In this document: in pieces, positions 37,701 through 47,159 of the stretch
Numbering within the stretch: position 1 is the stretch's first letter
Layout: every line of letters begins with the position of its first letter
DNA from: Colias croceus
Taxonomy: Eukaryota > Arthropoda > Insecta > Lepidoptera > Pieridae
Direction: 5' to 3'
Assembly: GCF_905220415.1 (NCBI RefSeq)
Contig: NC_059546.1
Location: forward strand, 9,362,001-9,426,000
DNA: 64,000 nucleotides
Program-made: the position numbers and the translations under genes
The notes under the pieces: model-generated
Told to the model about the DNA's origin: nothing
The model's input: only the letters and a program-made list of their open reading frames with translations
The model's database searches: none

Positions 37701-40700
37701 AATAAATTAACAATATTTAGGAGTTAAATGATAAATGAAATAAGTAAAAAAATGGTAATACAGAGTCGTGAGGATTTTTCGTGACGCTCGCCTAGCCCCC
37801 AGGCCCCAGCCAGCGTACCGCTCGATAAGGAACTTCGTTCCAAAAACTGTTGTGTAGTTTTAAAGATCTAAGCATACATAGAGACAGAAAGACATTAGAC
37901 AGGGGAAGTGACTGTGTTTTATTAGTATTAAAGTCTAATGTGTTTCTACATAGTTGTAGTGTGTATCTAGTGATCAGTTAAAAATACCCAGCATATGCAT
38001 ACAAGTACAACTAAGTAAATACTTATTTACTTAATTAATTCGCCTTACCAAATCTTATAAACTCTATCAGTGAAAAATACTACGGAATCACTATTCCACT
38101 TAAATAGTTGTCGTAAAACAATCGTTGCGAATGTATGAACTCGCAAATTATACGATTTACACTGAATACGTGATTGTCTGGGTGTCCTCAACGTTGGCAA
38201 TAAATCACAATACATTATATTGATTCTGACTGCGTATGTAAATAGAACAATGTTCTTTATGGCTCATATTTGATGCGATAAGATAAGATGCGCACTAATA
38301 AACGCAACCACTGCGGCCAGCCAGACAGCCCGGACTCTAACCGAAATAGCAAGAGAAACAGTATATCAAAAACCCAACTATACTAAAATGACTTTTTTTT
38401 AAACGTTGCTAGCTCCCGTACTACAAGAAAAGGGCAAATCTATTTTTCATTATTTTTATCAAATTTTTAAGATCGATCAATTCCTAATTCGATTTTAAAT
38501 CCAAATCACTTGCTTTAGATAAGATTGTCTATTGCTATGCTAATCTAATAATATTATGAAATATTTTCCTAGAACGATAAATCATTAGAGTTATCACTTC
38601 ATTCCAGCATATTTGTTTGTTGAGATTATCATAATTATCTAGGTCATAATATAGTATCATTAATATCGTATTTCTTAATATCTAATGAGGAAATATAAGG
38701 CGAAAATGTATTGGAAATATATTCGATTCGACTCAACAATGGATACCCTATACTTTTGTTTTTGTTATTATTTTCTGGATATCATATAATACGTTATATA
38801 TATAATATAATATAAAACATTATAATGACGATAACAATAACACTCTGATGTATAAGCGGCTTTTTAATCTAGTATATAAAAATAAGTCGGGTTTTCGTTC
38901 CTGACGCTATAACTCCAGAACGCACAAACCGATTTCCACGGTTTTGCATTCGTTGGTAAGGTCTCGGGCTCCGTGAGGTTTATAGCAAAGAAAAGGTGTC
39001 TCTGGTGGCGAAGTTCGCCCGGTTTGCTAGTTTTTATTAAAAAACATCATGGATGTTTTAAGAAATGTTTTATTTAACTATGAAATTGTGATTTACATAC
39101 AAATGTTTATCTTAAAGTTAATTATAAATTCAATACTATCAATATTGTATGGAAATAGGTTACGTTTTCGATTTCACGCTCTATTTATTGAATTATTGTC
39201 GGAGATTAGATTTATGCATTATACGTACGTAACGAAATGTAATTGCTCATTTTATGCATGCTTTCGATACACTTTGTAAGTGATTTTTAATAAATAAACT
39301 GATAAACTCTCTGGTAATTTGGTAGGGAATGAGAACGACAAATAAACTATGACGACTATGACTATGACTAGGAAAATAAAATATGACGTTTCAAAAGTGC
39401 TTCTCGAAGAAGTCTAATTGAATAAATAAATGTTTGAGTTTGTTTGTTAAACCATTTTTTTAGTAATTAAAGTCCTTATTTGTACATGTGTAGCAACGAC
39501 GCGACGTATCGATAACCACGTAACTTAACCACGTAGCAAAATAATCAATACTATACTTAACTAAGAAATGTGTTTGTTAGTAAAGACTAACAAACACATT
39601 TCTCGTTACACATTCTCGCACATTATTCGTGCACTCTAAATCGAAGAAAGAGTTACGAAAAGTCGGAGAGGAAGCAAACTACCTAGCTGAAGAAATCTTT
39701 AAAGAATTATTAATTGTCCTGTACATAATAAAATTATATTATACTAGATTTCCGCCCGCGGCTTCGCCCGCGTTTGCAAAGGAAAACCCGCATAGTTTCC
39801 GTTCCCGTGGGATTTCCGGGATAAAAACTATCCTATGTGTTAATCCAAGTTACCCTCTATATGTGTGCTAAATTTCATTGTAATCAGTTCAGTAGTTTTT
39901 ACGTGAAAGAGTAACAAACATCCATACATCCATACATCCATAGTCCATACATCCATACAAACTTTCGCATTTATAATATTAGTAGGACTAGTTTAACGCC
40001 CGCGGCTTCGCCCGCTTTGTCTAAAACCTAATAAATTATATACTAAAACCTTCCTCTTGAATCACTGTATCTATTAAAAAAACCGCATCAAAATCCGTTG
40101 AGTAGTTTTAAAGATTTAAGCATACAAAGGGACATAGGGACAGAAAAAGCGACTTTGTTTTATACTATGTAGTGATAATCAACAAGATCTCCCAACGAAT
40201 GCTTCAGAAACGTACCTATTGACAAGATGTAATATGCGGTACCATAACACTTAACTTCCCTTGGCTTCGTCTATAGGCGGCGTTGATAATTAATTATTAC
40301 GTTGTCCGTCTGCACGATTGCCCTTTACGCAATAAATAACAGAATCTGACAATAGCCAGCTGCTCTACACAACTCTGTTCTTGTTAAGATTGTAGTTCAG
40401 TGTTTATAAAATTTAATTGATGACGCAACAGACGTTCTATTTTTATTGACTAGATGTAACTAGCTTACTCCTGTCAGACTTAATTGTGGCAAAAAATATA
40501 TGGTGAAGAATTGAGCAAGAGGTACTACTTAAAAAAAATCATTGAATCTAGTCGTATGTCGAAATCAATACTAAATCGATGCTGAACTTTCTGAATTTTT
40601 TTAAGTGCTCCCAAATCAATGTTTGATTTTGTTAAGTTGGCTTCTGGACTTATATTCACTGTGCTTTTCTAGAAAGTCAATGTAATAAATGTATTGTTAT

Positions 40701-43700
40701 TTTCAGACGTAAGGCGGATAGTTGACAACCAAGCGTTATATGACAAGTATGAAGAGTTCTCCGTTAGACGGGCCCTCGCGGCTGACCCCGACACGAGATG
40801 GTGTCCGGCGCCTGACTGCAGGTATGTTATAATTTACAAAAATAGATTTTTGTATGGTAGAGACAAGGAGCAAAAACTACCAGAGGTTAAATTGTCACCA
40901 GCTATAATTAAAGCCATAAGATTGTAGGATGTTTTTTATTGATTACGCTAGTTCATTTTGATTTAATGGCACGTAAGGTTAATATATTTGTGATCATTTT
41001 AAACAAATTATTTCACTGACAAGGATTCTTATGAAATGTGATAAATAAATGAAATGATCAAAAAGCTATCTGGATAAAAACATTGATTACCTTGTTGGTG
41101 AAATTGGAGCTAACAGAGTTGTAATCCTCTTAACCATGTAAATAAGTCATGTGACCCAATGTTCCGGAACGACTAGTATGGTATCTGCGCTTACACAATT
41201 AATTCAATAATCCTCGGTAATTCTCGTCCTTTGGCCTGTGGGCACCTCTTCGTGTAATTTGGACTATTAAAATATGACGCATCAACGAGCTAATGCCGTG
41301 TAAGCGCATCAGTCTGTGGTGTTCGGTGCGGCCTATGTGTATTCAATTTCGTGTAAAATTAGAAGGTATCGAGGATTACCTAGCTGTATTTGTGTTGACG
41401 TGACATAACGTGCTTACAAGTTTACATTGACCCCTTTTTAGATAGGATTATTATGGTAGGATTGTTAAGTGATGACGTGACAATTGACCTTTAAGGACTC
41501 ACACATTTTTTTTATTGTTCATTATCCTCCTGTTTCTTAATCAGCAAATGGAACCTGTCCTTCGATCATAGGGAACACACCTCTCAATGCAGTAAGAAGT
41601 GCCTCTAAGTCTTTTCGATAGATAACACTTTCCGTTCCCTCTCGTAAATGAATTCCAATGACCAATACCAAAGCTTCGACACAACCTTAGCCAGCTTTCA
41701 AAGAATTTATCATCATTTTTCTCGTCCTGCAGCTTCGCAGTGGTCGCCACCGGTTGCGCATCGTGCCCCAAGCTGACGTGCCTAGCGCCGGGCTGCGGCG
41801 CGTCGTTCTGCTACCACTGCAAGGCGGCGTGGCACCCGACGCAGACGTGCGACGCGGCGCGGCGCAGCCGCCAGCCGCCGCCCAGGCAGCCGCAGCCGTC
41901 GCACAACGAGATGGAGCACGGTATGTTGATTTGTAGGATATTGTCTTAGGAGAAATGGCGACCAGGAGGAAAAATATACCGGCTGAATTGATAACCTTCT
42001 CCTTTTTTTGAAGTCGGTTAAAAAATGAACTGGACCGCTAGCATCATTTGGACGATAGACAAATGGTCTTAGAGAGAGTTGTCACAAAAGTGTGGAAGGG
42101 GGAAAACTAATTATTATACCATAAAATGTAACACAGAACGTGGCAAAAGTATGTATCAGGCCCAGAATTAACCTTGTATAATATCGTCGCAGACGCGTAG
42201 GAGCAGCAACAATACAATTTTTTTTCTGTGCCAGTTCACTTGGTAGAAGGGATTGAAGGGAAAACTTCAGTACCAAGTTTTAAATTATATTTTGTGTTTG
42301 CTCTGCATGTTACTCCAAGTTTATATTTCTGTCGGGTCGAACTACATCGTACTACTTTTATTGCAAAGTTACATGACACACTTCACAAACTTGAGAATTT
42401 TGCCAAATTCTGAAACTTTGCGAGTACATATTGCGGAGTTGAAAATAATGTATTTTCTTTAGAATGTATGTGGAGTTTACGTTTATTTAATGATTTTATT
42501 TTTGTCATTATTCTATTTGATGAAGATGATTCTGAAATCCAAGGCATAGTCTCAAACACAGGTCTCAAACACATAATAATAGTAATTTATTGTTTTAGGT
42601 GAAGTGAAACCATGCCCTCGCTGCTCAGTGTTAATAGTAAAGGTGGAAGATGGTTCATGCAATCACATGGTGTGCTGTGTGTGCGGCGCGGAGTTCTGCT
42701 GGCTCTGTATGAAGGAGGTCTCAGACTTACACTATCTTAGGTGAGGAATATGATTTTATATGCGATTATTAGCTTCTCGAGCAGACGGTTCCCATTATTG
42801 CTATGAATTTTAAACTTTAATATGAACATTTTCAGTTTATTGGTTTTCGATCACTATTACGAAAAAGATTTTTGAGTTTCGGATAATGTATTCCTTGTAT
42901 TTGTATTACTTTTTATTTTGTATAGCATAATTTTGTGACTTCATAAATCAACGCTGCTATTTTATTCCCTGTATCTTTGTTACATTTTTTCTTATTATAT
43001 TACTAGCTGCTCCGCGCGGTTTCACCCCCGTGGCTCCCCTACTGTTACCCGTAGCGTGATGAAATATAGCCTATAACCTGCCTCGATAAATGGGCTATCT
43101 AACACCGAAAGAATTTTTCAAATCGGACCAGTAGTTCCCGAGATTAGTGCGTTCAAACAAACAAACAAACAAACAAACTCTTCAGCTTTATAATATTAGT
43201 ATAGATAGTTTCGTTTTTTTACTATTCATTGTATTGAAATGTTTAATATTTCGTCTATATGTGATGAAATATGTACATGTATAACCATTATGTTATTGAT
43301 TTGAAATGTTTAATGTTTCGTATGTATCTGTTGAAATGTGTATCTAAACCGATTATGTTGGTCCGCAGTCCAAGCGGGTGCACGTTCTGGGGCAAGAAGC
43401 CGTGGTCGCGCAAGAAGAAGCTGCTCTGGCAGCTCGGCACGTTGGCGGGCGCGCCGCTCGGCATCGCGGTGGTGGCGGGCGTGGCGCTGCCGGCGCTGCT
43501 CGTGGGCCTGCCGCTGTGGGCGGGCCGCCGGGCCCACCGCCGCCTGCGCCGCGCCAAGCCGGCCCGCCGGCGGGCCGCTGTGGCCGCCGCTGTTGCTGCT
43601 GCGGTGAGTACACTACACAACAACAACCAGGCGCTTTGTGGTACGTAGGATACGTAGGCGATATGCCGCACCGCTGTATACGGTGCAAAGTCAGCGCCAA

Positions 43701-45263
43701 ACGGGTTAGACATTGCCAAGTCAGCGCCAAGTCGACGCGCCTTCATGAACTAGTAACTACTCTTAATCAGACTTTTGCCGTGATCGTCGTTGCGGGGAGT
43801 AAGTAATTGTTACACCGTATAGTAATTATTACAACAATTTTTTTACCAAAAAATGTAATTTTGTTTTACAGTGATGATCATTTATTTTAGTGTAGTTGAA
43901 ACATATTTTTCAGTGTATAATTGCTTGAGCCCCGGCACAGCCTATATCGCTGGGCCATACCCAGCGATATAGGCTGTGCCGGGGCTCGATATAGTAATTT
44001 ATATTTAAAATCGTTTTTTTTAAATCACATTCATGTATTATATCGATTAATCATAAATAACTTGTGTTGTTTTTGTGTTACAGCTGGTGGTATCCCCTAT
44101 AGTGGCGGGTCTGGCGGTGGGCATCGGCGTGCCGATCCTGCTGTTCTACGTGTACGGCGTGGTGCCGGTGTCGCTGTGCCGCGCGGGGGGCTGCGCCGCG
44201 GCGCCCACGGACCGCGACCGTGACCGCGACCGCGACCGTGACCACGCGATAGATGTGGACGCGTATTCGCGCCGCTTGGAGCCTAGCATCGGTGAGTGTT
44301 GTGACCGCGACCGTGACCACGCGATAGATGTGGACGCGTACTCGCGCCGCTTGGAGCCCAGCATCGGTGAGTGTTGTGACCGCGACCGTGACTACATTAT
44401 AGTAGGGATGTGCAAGACCGAGGATGTAGATGATAGACCGGGAGATACTGACACAAAATTTCGGGTCATTTGTAACAGGATGGCGGTTCTACAGGGGTCT
44501 TAGTACGCAATGACAAAAAGAAAAATGATGGTCAGAATGCTGGTACCGGCGGACTAGTCGCGTGGGCGTTAGTCGAACTCGTCGGATAAATAGCGAAAGT
44601 CAAACGATTTGTAACACAGAAATTTTAGAATTTACCGATAGCCCATAAAAAAGATTTAGGCGGTAGTGACATGCCATACTTTTCCGGTGTGGCTTAAAGC
44701 CCGCTTAAATAAATGTTGTATGTTTTTTTTATTGATTTTAATCTTATTTCCAAAGAATTAGTCTATTTTTTTTTATTAATATGCAAGCATTTTTTTCTGT
44801 ATATCCGTATACAATTAATGAAAATATCAAGCTATTTTGTATATATTTTTTATTTAACTAAATTCCATCTTTTCTCTACTTGTTTTATGACACCTAGATA
44901 TTATTTCCAGGAGACGCATCGCTATCCGCAGGCTCCGCGCACGCAGAGGTCCGAGCGCCGTCCCTAGCTGGTCTGGCCGGCTCGCTGGCGTCGCACGAGG
45001 CGCCCGACGCGGCGTCCCCCGCGGCGCACAGACTCGAGGTCACCGCTGACGTCACGGACACCACCAGCGCTGCAAGCTGGCCAGACGACCTACCCTCCAC
45101 CTCCCGCCCCGCACGATCCGCCGCCAGACTCCGCAGTCTCTTCCTCTACGGGTCAGCTGTCCCCCCGGACCCCGAAGCGGGCACCTCGACCCCGGACCCC
45201 GAAGTGGGGCGCGTCGCAACCCCCTGTGTGGAGGTGACCGCCGCGTGCGAGACGAAGTCGTAA
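31674..45263 (+). CDS. RNF19: RNF19A/B-type RBR E3 ubiquitin ligase (whole coding span)
   Basis: Joined exons 31674-31760, 36209-36389, 40707-40821, 41733-41920, 42599-42740, 43369-43603, 44084-44291 and 44911-45263 give 502 residues with all phases agreeing and GT-AG introns throughout. Domains in order: RING1 (Cys35/38, Cys53, His55, Cys58/61, Cys79/82), IBR (Cys122 to Cys167), RING2 (Cys196 to Cys227) with the RBR catalytic cysteine predicted at Cys211 in GSCNHM, then two hydrophobic segments (about 258-289 and 317-342), an Asp-Arg repeat and an Ala/Ser/Pro-rich tail. RBR ligases take ubiquitin from an E2 onto the RING2 cysteine before passing it to substrate; RNF19 proteins are membrane-anchored and linked to ER and misfolded-protein handling in mammals. 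The motifs TGCASCPKLTC, WHPTQTCDAAR and PSGCTFWGKKPWSRKK are diagnostic of the family. At about 500 residues it is shorter than mammalian RNF19A (above 800) because the tail is short. Whether A- or B-type cannot be decided here. Confidence 0.93.
33095..33209. promoter_or_regulatory. Cluster of three TGACGTCA (CRE/ATF-type) octamers
   Basis: Perfect palindromic TGACGTCA octamers occur at 33095-33102, 33187-33194 and 33202-33209, the last two 15 bases apart, within the intron between the candidate first exon and the RING1 exon. Consensus CREB/ATF-family site; function is inference. Confidence 0.4.
35044..35202. mobile_element. Foldback MITE with TAAGGGTGCT ends
   Basis: TAAGGGTGCTTTTCCAT, AATGTGCGAGGATG and GTATGTGTTTG on the left are mirrored on the right (CATCCTCGCACAT, ATGGAATAGCACCCTTA). 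Lies in the RNF19 intron before the RING1 exon. Confidence 0.8.
36209..36389 (+). CDS. RNF19: RNF19 exon: RING1
   Basis: Acceptor TTGTCCACAG, donor TCTG|GTGAGT, phases 0 to 1. It encodes residues 30-89 and the first base of Asp90. CPLC, the CTHRCCEPC block and CPVC give a complete C3HC4 RING1 (the E2-docking module of RBR ligases), followed by the linker HESMHPS-D. The LRQYLAIEI segment matches the RNF19 family closely. The exon is strongly GC-rich compared with the AT-rich introns on either side. Confidence 0.93.
38868..39032 (+). mobile_element. Retroelement tail fragment in RNF19 intron
   Basis: CTAGTATATAAAAATAAGTC, CTCCAGAACGCACAAACCGA and GCGAAGTTCGCCCGGTTTGC then TAGT resemble a diverged member of the lepidopteran RTE-tail group. 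Confidence 0.55.
39564..39603. repeat. Perfect hairpin, 18-bp arms
   Basis: AGAAATGTGTTTGTTAGT and its exact reverse complement are separated by AAAG. Intronic. Confidence 0.9.
39744..40178 (-). mobile_element. Two adjacent retroelement tails
   Basis: 39744-39990 starts ACTAGATTTCCGCCCGCGGC, has GTTCAGTAGTTTTTACGTGA, a CATCCATA simple repeat (39920-39957) and ends ATAATATTAGTAGGAC. 39991-40178 starts TTTAACGCCCGCGGCTTCGC and has GTTGAGTAGTTTTAAAGATT. Both are reverse copies of lepidopteran RTE-type tails placed head to tail; a piece of the second type recurs at 37850-37935. Confidence 0.7.
40707..40821 (+). CDS. RNF19: RNF19 exon: RING1-IBR linker and start of IBR
   Basis: Acceptor TTATTTTCAG, donor TGCAG|GTATGT, phases 1 to 2. 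Encodes residues 91-127: VRRIVDNQALYDKYEEF, then ALAADPDTRWCPAPDC. The WCPAPDC block supplies the first two zinc ligands of the IBR domain (Cys122 and Cys127). This is the helical linker typical of RNF19 proteins. The open frame runs on into the intron but loses all similarity after the donor. Confidence 0.92.
41733..41920 (+). CDS. RNF19: RNF19 exon: remainder of IBR domain
   Basis: Acceptor CGTCCTGCAG, donor CACG|GTATGT, phases 2 to 1. Encodes residues 129-190 with the rest of the IBR zinc ligands: GCASC, KLTC, PGCG, FCYHC, WH and QTC (Cys136, 139, 144, 149, 154, 157, His162, Cys167). After the IBR comes a basic, Pro/Gln-rich linker (RRSRQPPPRQPQPSHNEMEH). The exon is extremely GC-rich, and overlapping frames in it stay open for that reason only. 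Confidence 0.93.
41971..42026 (+). mobile_element. Fragment of the AACCGACTTCAA element
   Basis: ATACCGGCTGAATTGATAAC and TTTTTTTGAAGTCGGTTAAA match the right end of 544-790; the left part is missing. Intronic, just after the IBR exon. Confidence 0.7.
42599..42740 (+). CDS. RNF19: RNF19 exon: RING2 with the catalytic cysteine
   Basis: Acceptor TATTGTTTTAG, donor CTTAG|GTGAGG, phases 1 to 2. Encodes residues 192-237. CPRC, GSCNHM, CCVCG and FCWLC form the RING2 (Rcat) domain. By analogy with parkin Cys431, Cys211 in GSCNHM is the ubiquitin-thioester cysteine; it is present, so the enzyme is predicted active. The exon ends in SDLHYL, the conserved lead-in to the membrane region. Confidence 0.93.
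43003..43206 (-). mobile_element. RTE-like retroelement tail in RNF19 intron
   Basis: CTAGCTGCTCCGCGCGGTTT, GGGCTATCTAACACCGAAAG, GACCAGTAGTTCCCGAGATT, (CAAA)n and AATATTAGTATAGATA: a nearly full reverse copy between the RING2 and first membrane exons. Confidence 0.85.
43369..43603 (+). CDS. RNF19: RNF19 exon: first membrane segment
   Basis: Acceptor TTGGTCCGCAG, donor GCTGCG|GTGAGT, phases 2 to 0. Encodes residues 239-316. PSGCTFWGKKPWSRKK is the family signature just before the membrane. A hydrophobic stretch follows (about 258-289, WQLGTLAGAPLGIAVVAG onward), then an Arg/Ala-rich loop (GRRAHRRLRRAKPARRRA). This is one of the most GC-rich parts of the window; five overlapping long open frames here are shadows caused by composition. 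Confidence 0.93.
43927..43987. repeat. Perfect GC-rich hairpin, 28-bp arms, in RNF19 intron
   Basis: Arms 43927-43954 and 43960-43987 are exact inverted copies with the 5-base loop CCATA. The left arm begins GAGCCCCGGCACAGCCTATA. It lies 97 bases upstream of the exon at 44084 and stands out in AT-rich intron. Confidence 0.92.
44084..44291 (+). CDS. RNF19: RNF19 exon: second membrane segment and Asp-Arg repeat
   Basis: Acceptor GTGTTACAG, phase 0. Encodes residues 317-385 and the first base of Gly386. LVVSPIVAGLAVGIGVPILL and YVYGVVPVSLCRAGGC are the conserved second membrane region. A run of DR dipeptides follows (GACCGC-type hexamer repeats), then HAIDVDAYSRRLEPSI. The donor at 44292 (ATCG|GTGAGT) gives PSIGDAS across the junction, matching the conserved PSIGE of the family. 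A second identical donor lies 75 bases downstream at 44367; using it would extend the exon to 44366 and add 25 in-frame residues. Confidence 0.9.
44216..44392 (+). repeat. 75-bp in-frame tandem duplication across the RNF19 exon/donor junction
   Basis: Two nearly identical units (about 44225-44299 and 44300-44374, plus a partial third start to about 44392) each contain Asp-Arg codons, HAIDVDAYSRRLEPSI codons and the donor CATCG|GTGAGTGTTGT. The period is 75 bases (25 codons). The copies differ at TATTCG/TACTCG and CCTAGC/CCCAGC, both synonymous. Donors therefore sit at 44292 and 44367 in the same phase. Confidence 0.9.
44911..45263 (+). CDS. RNF19: RNF19 terminal exon: C-terminal tail
   Basis: Acceptor ATTATTTCCAG, phase 1, stop TAA at 45261-45263. 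Encodes residues 387-502: DASLSAGSAHAEVRAPSLAG, LAGSLASHEAP, then RLEVTADVTDTTSAAS, which resembles the RLEVQADV region of vertebrate RNF19A, and an acidic/Pro end (PPDPEAGTSTPDPEVG). The long Ser-rich carboxyl half of vertebrate RNF19A is absent. A possible poly(A) signal AATAAA lies at 45629-45634. Confidence 0.88.
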
Positions 45264-45310
45264 CGAACGGGGAGCAAGCGGAAGCTTCATGAGAATTAAG
45301 CGCCGCTGCA

Positions 45311-45420
45311 GTTCTAGAACATTCGAGAAGATGGAACATTCGAGCACCGTTCTGGAACATTCGAGAATGATAGAACATTCGAGAAGATGGAACATTCGAG
45401 CACCGTTGTGGAACATTCAA
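45311..45420. promoter_or_regulatory. Array of heat-shock-element-like pentamers after the RNF19 stop
   Basis: A 56-bp unit is repeated about twice. TTCTAGAACATTCGAGAA at 45312-45329 and TTCTGGAACATTCGAGAA at 45350-45367 are each four perfectly spaced, alternating nTTCn/nGAAn pentamers, the consensus heat-shock-factor site. Further GAACATTC blocks at 45334, 45373, 45390 and 45411 add two or three units each. It lies 48 bases downstream of the stop, probably in the 3' UTR. Function is inferred from the motif only. Confidence 0.5.
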
Positions 45421-46363
45421 TGATAGAACATCCTAGATTGATTGATAGCTGTTCTGGATTGAGATTTGATGCGTCGATGTGTTTGTAGACTAGACTGGAT
45501 TGAGATTTTTTTGGAAAGTACTGTGATAGTGTGGACGCCTACAAATCTACCAGTTCTGACAAATAGCTTACAAGGACTATAAATCTGTTAGCAGCACCTC
45601 CACTAGATAATGTGGATAATTCATAGTAAATAAACAGGGTTATTCTGCAGCTCAGTGATGTGGGATTTAGTGAAATCAATTAGTTGCAATGATTCTTGTT
45701 ATAAAGAAACTGAGCAATTGGAGTTAATTCCCTAAAATACATCAACATTTGACATATCGTCCCATACTTCGATTATGATTAACTTACGTTCCTTACCCAC
45801 AAACGAATGGAACCTCATGTGAAGACAAAGAAATATGGAATTTAACAACTCAATAACTAATGTGTTTTGGATAGCTCAAAAATAACCTTTGACTGAACTT
45901 GAAAAAACATTTGTCGAACCCAAGAAGCTTATATCTAATACACTGGAGATTTCGGTATGAACATTGACGTGTAACAAGAAAATATTGCCCAGTTCATGTT
46001 TTTTATCACTTTCACACCTAACTTGGTATTGCCACTGTTAATACGAAGTTTTCCCAAGGCTACTATGTATGCTGTAATATTCTGTGCAAAAGGTTAGTTT
46101 TTGTACATGAGTTTGTTGATAAATTGCCAACAACGTCATTCAGAAGCATTGTTGGATGAGACAATTATTATTTATGCTAAATAAACTAAGTATCTGAACC
46201 AATTATTAAAAAGCGATACTCCCTGATTATGGGTAGTCACCATAATAAAATTGTAGCAACTCTCACTTTGTCAATATGGCATGTGTGTCAAAAAAATTGC
46301 GTCGCTTCGAATATTTAAGTTAATATTGTTGCTTATTTAATGAATATTTTCCGAATATAAAGA

Positions 46364-46885
46364 ATGCATTGTATTGTGCAAAATTGCAGAAGTGTTTGGA
46401 CACCAAATTCTGGCATAGAATTTCACAGGCAAGTGTATATTTACGTTATTTACAATATTCCTCAATACTCCTGCATTTACCTGTTTAGAATCATTTCAAT
46501 GGCAAAAATTGTCTAATTTAGCATCATTTTAGTAAGCAGTCATGTTAAATTTGTTATTTCCCTAATACTTTATCATTTTTCAACAAGTTTTCAATAAACA
46601 GATTTAACAAGTAAGGTAACCATGATGACGAGTTTTTATGGATAGCGAAGAGAATATATTGTAATAACAATATTATGATGAAAATATAGAACACCATTTT
46701 AAAGATTGTTACTAGTAATGAAACAACACATGACATCGGTATTGCACTCACATGTAGTTATAAGATTGTTCGTTTTTACATTGAAATTTATACTTTTTTA
46801 ACTTACCTCATATTTTTTGTTTTACGTATTTCAGCTTTCCAAAAAGTAAAATAAAAAGAAATATATGTGCCCATCAAGGTTACTG
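46364..46885 (+). pseudogene. THAP-domain N-terminus fragment (two exons, GC-AG intron)
   Basis: ATG at 46364 opens MHCIVQNC...GIEFH, ending at 46428 with a GC-type donor (CACAG|GCAAGT). An acceptor TTTCAG precedes 46835, and the join gives GIEFHSFPKSK. The pattern M-x-C-x4-C ... FHxFPK is the start of the C2CH THAP zinc finger. The frame stops soon after (stop near 46885) before the expected Trp and C-x-x-H ligands, so the domain is incomplete. It sits inside an element with terminal inverted repeats. Confidence 0.45.
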
Positions 46886-46889
46886 AGGA

Positions 46890-47159
46890 TTACGACCCAG
46901 AAAAAAATACCTTTTTAAAAATAAACTTTGTAAAGTTAGCTGAAATTTGTGCAAGGCTGCTAAACAGTTTTTCTTTGATGATTCTGGCTTGAAATTGACC
47001 CGTCGAAGCAACGCGTTTAAAAAGAAGATCTGAGTAGCTAACAATTTGGTAAACAGCATCTGATGCAAAACACAACTTTCCTCTATTTACAAAGGATGTT
47101 AATGCTATATATCGGTTCATATCCAAGCTTTGTAGCCAAAAGTTATTTATAACTATCAT
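46890..47159 (-). pseudogene. Transposase C-terminus-like fragment
   Basis: An 89-codon frame reads YIALTSFVNRGKLCFASDAV then YQIVSYSDLLFKRV. This has the layout of the C-terminal segment of THAP/P-type transposases (A-L-x-x-NRGGL-x-x-PS-x-x-V ... FxR). The rest of the transposase is not visible. It runs opposite to the THAP fragment nearby, implying rearrangement of the element. Assignment is by pattern only. Confidence 0.35.

Larger units (their letters stand above)
36390..40706 (+). other. RNF19 intron after the RING1 exon
   Basis: Holds retroelement tails (37850-37935 partial, 38868-39032, 39744-39990, 39990-40178) and a perfect 18-bp-arm hairpin at 39564-39603. 36420-37840 and 40180-40700 are AT-rich with nothing recognised. 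Confidence 0.7.

Noticed and set aside
43288..43806. Five long overlapping open frames on both strands
   Set aside because: They arise from the GC-rich RNF19 exon at 43369-43603; only the frame with PSGCTFWGKKPWSRKK fits the splice phases and the family.
45052..45420. 122- and 87-codon minus-strand frames with MFHNGARMFHLLECS-like repeats
   Set aside because: They run antisense through the last RNF19 exon and the 56-bp repeat array; the peptide repeats only reflect that array.
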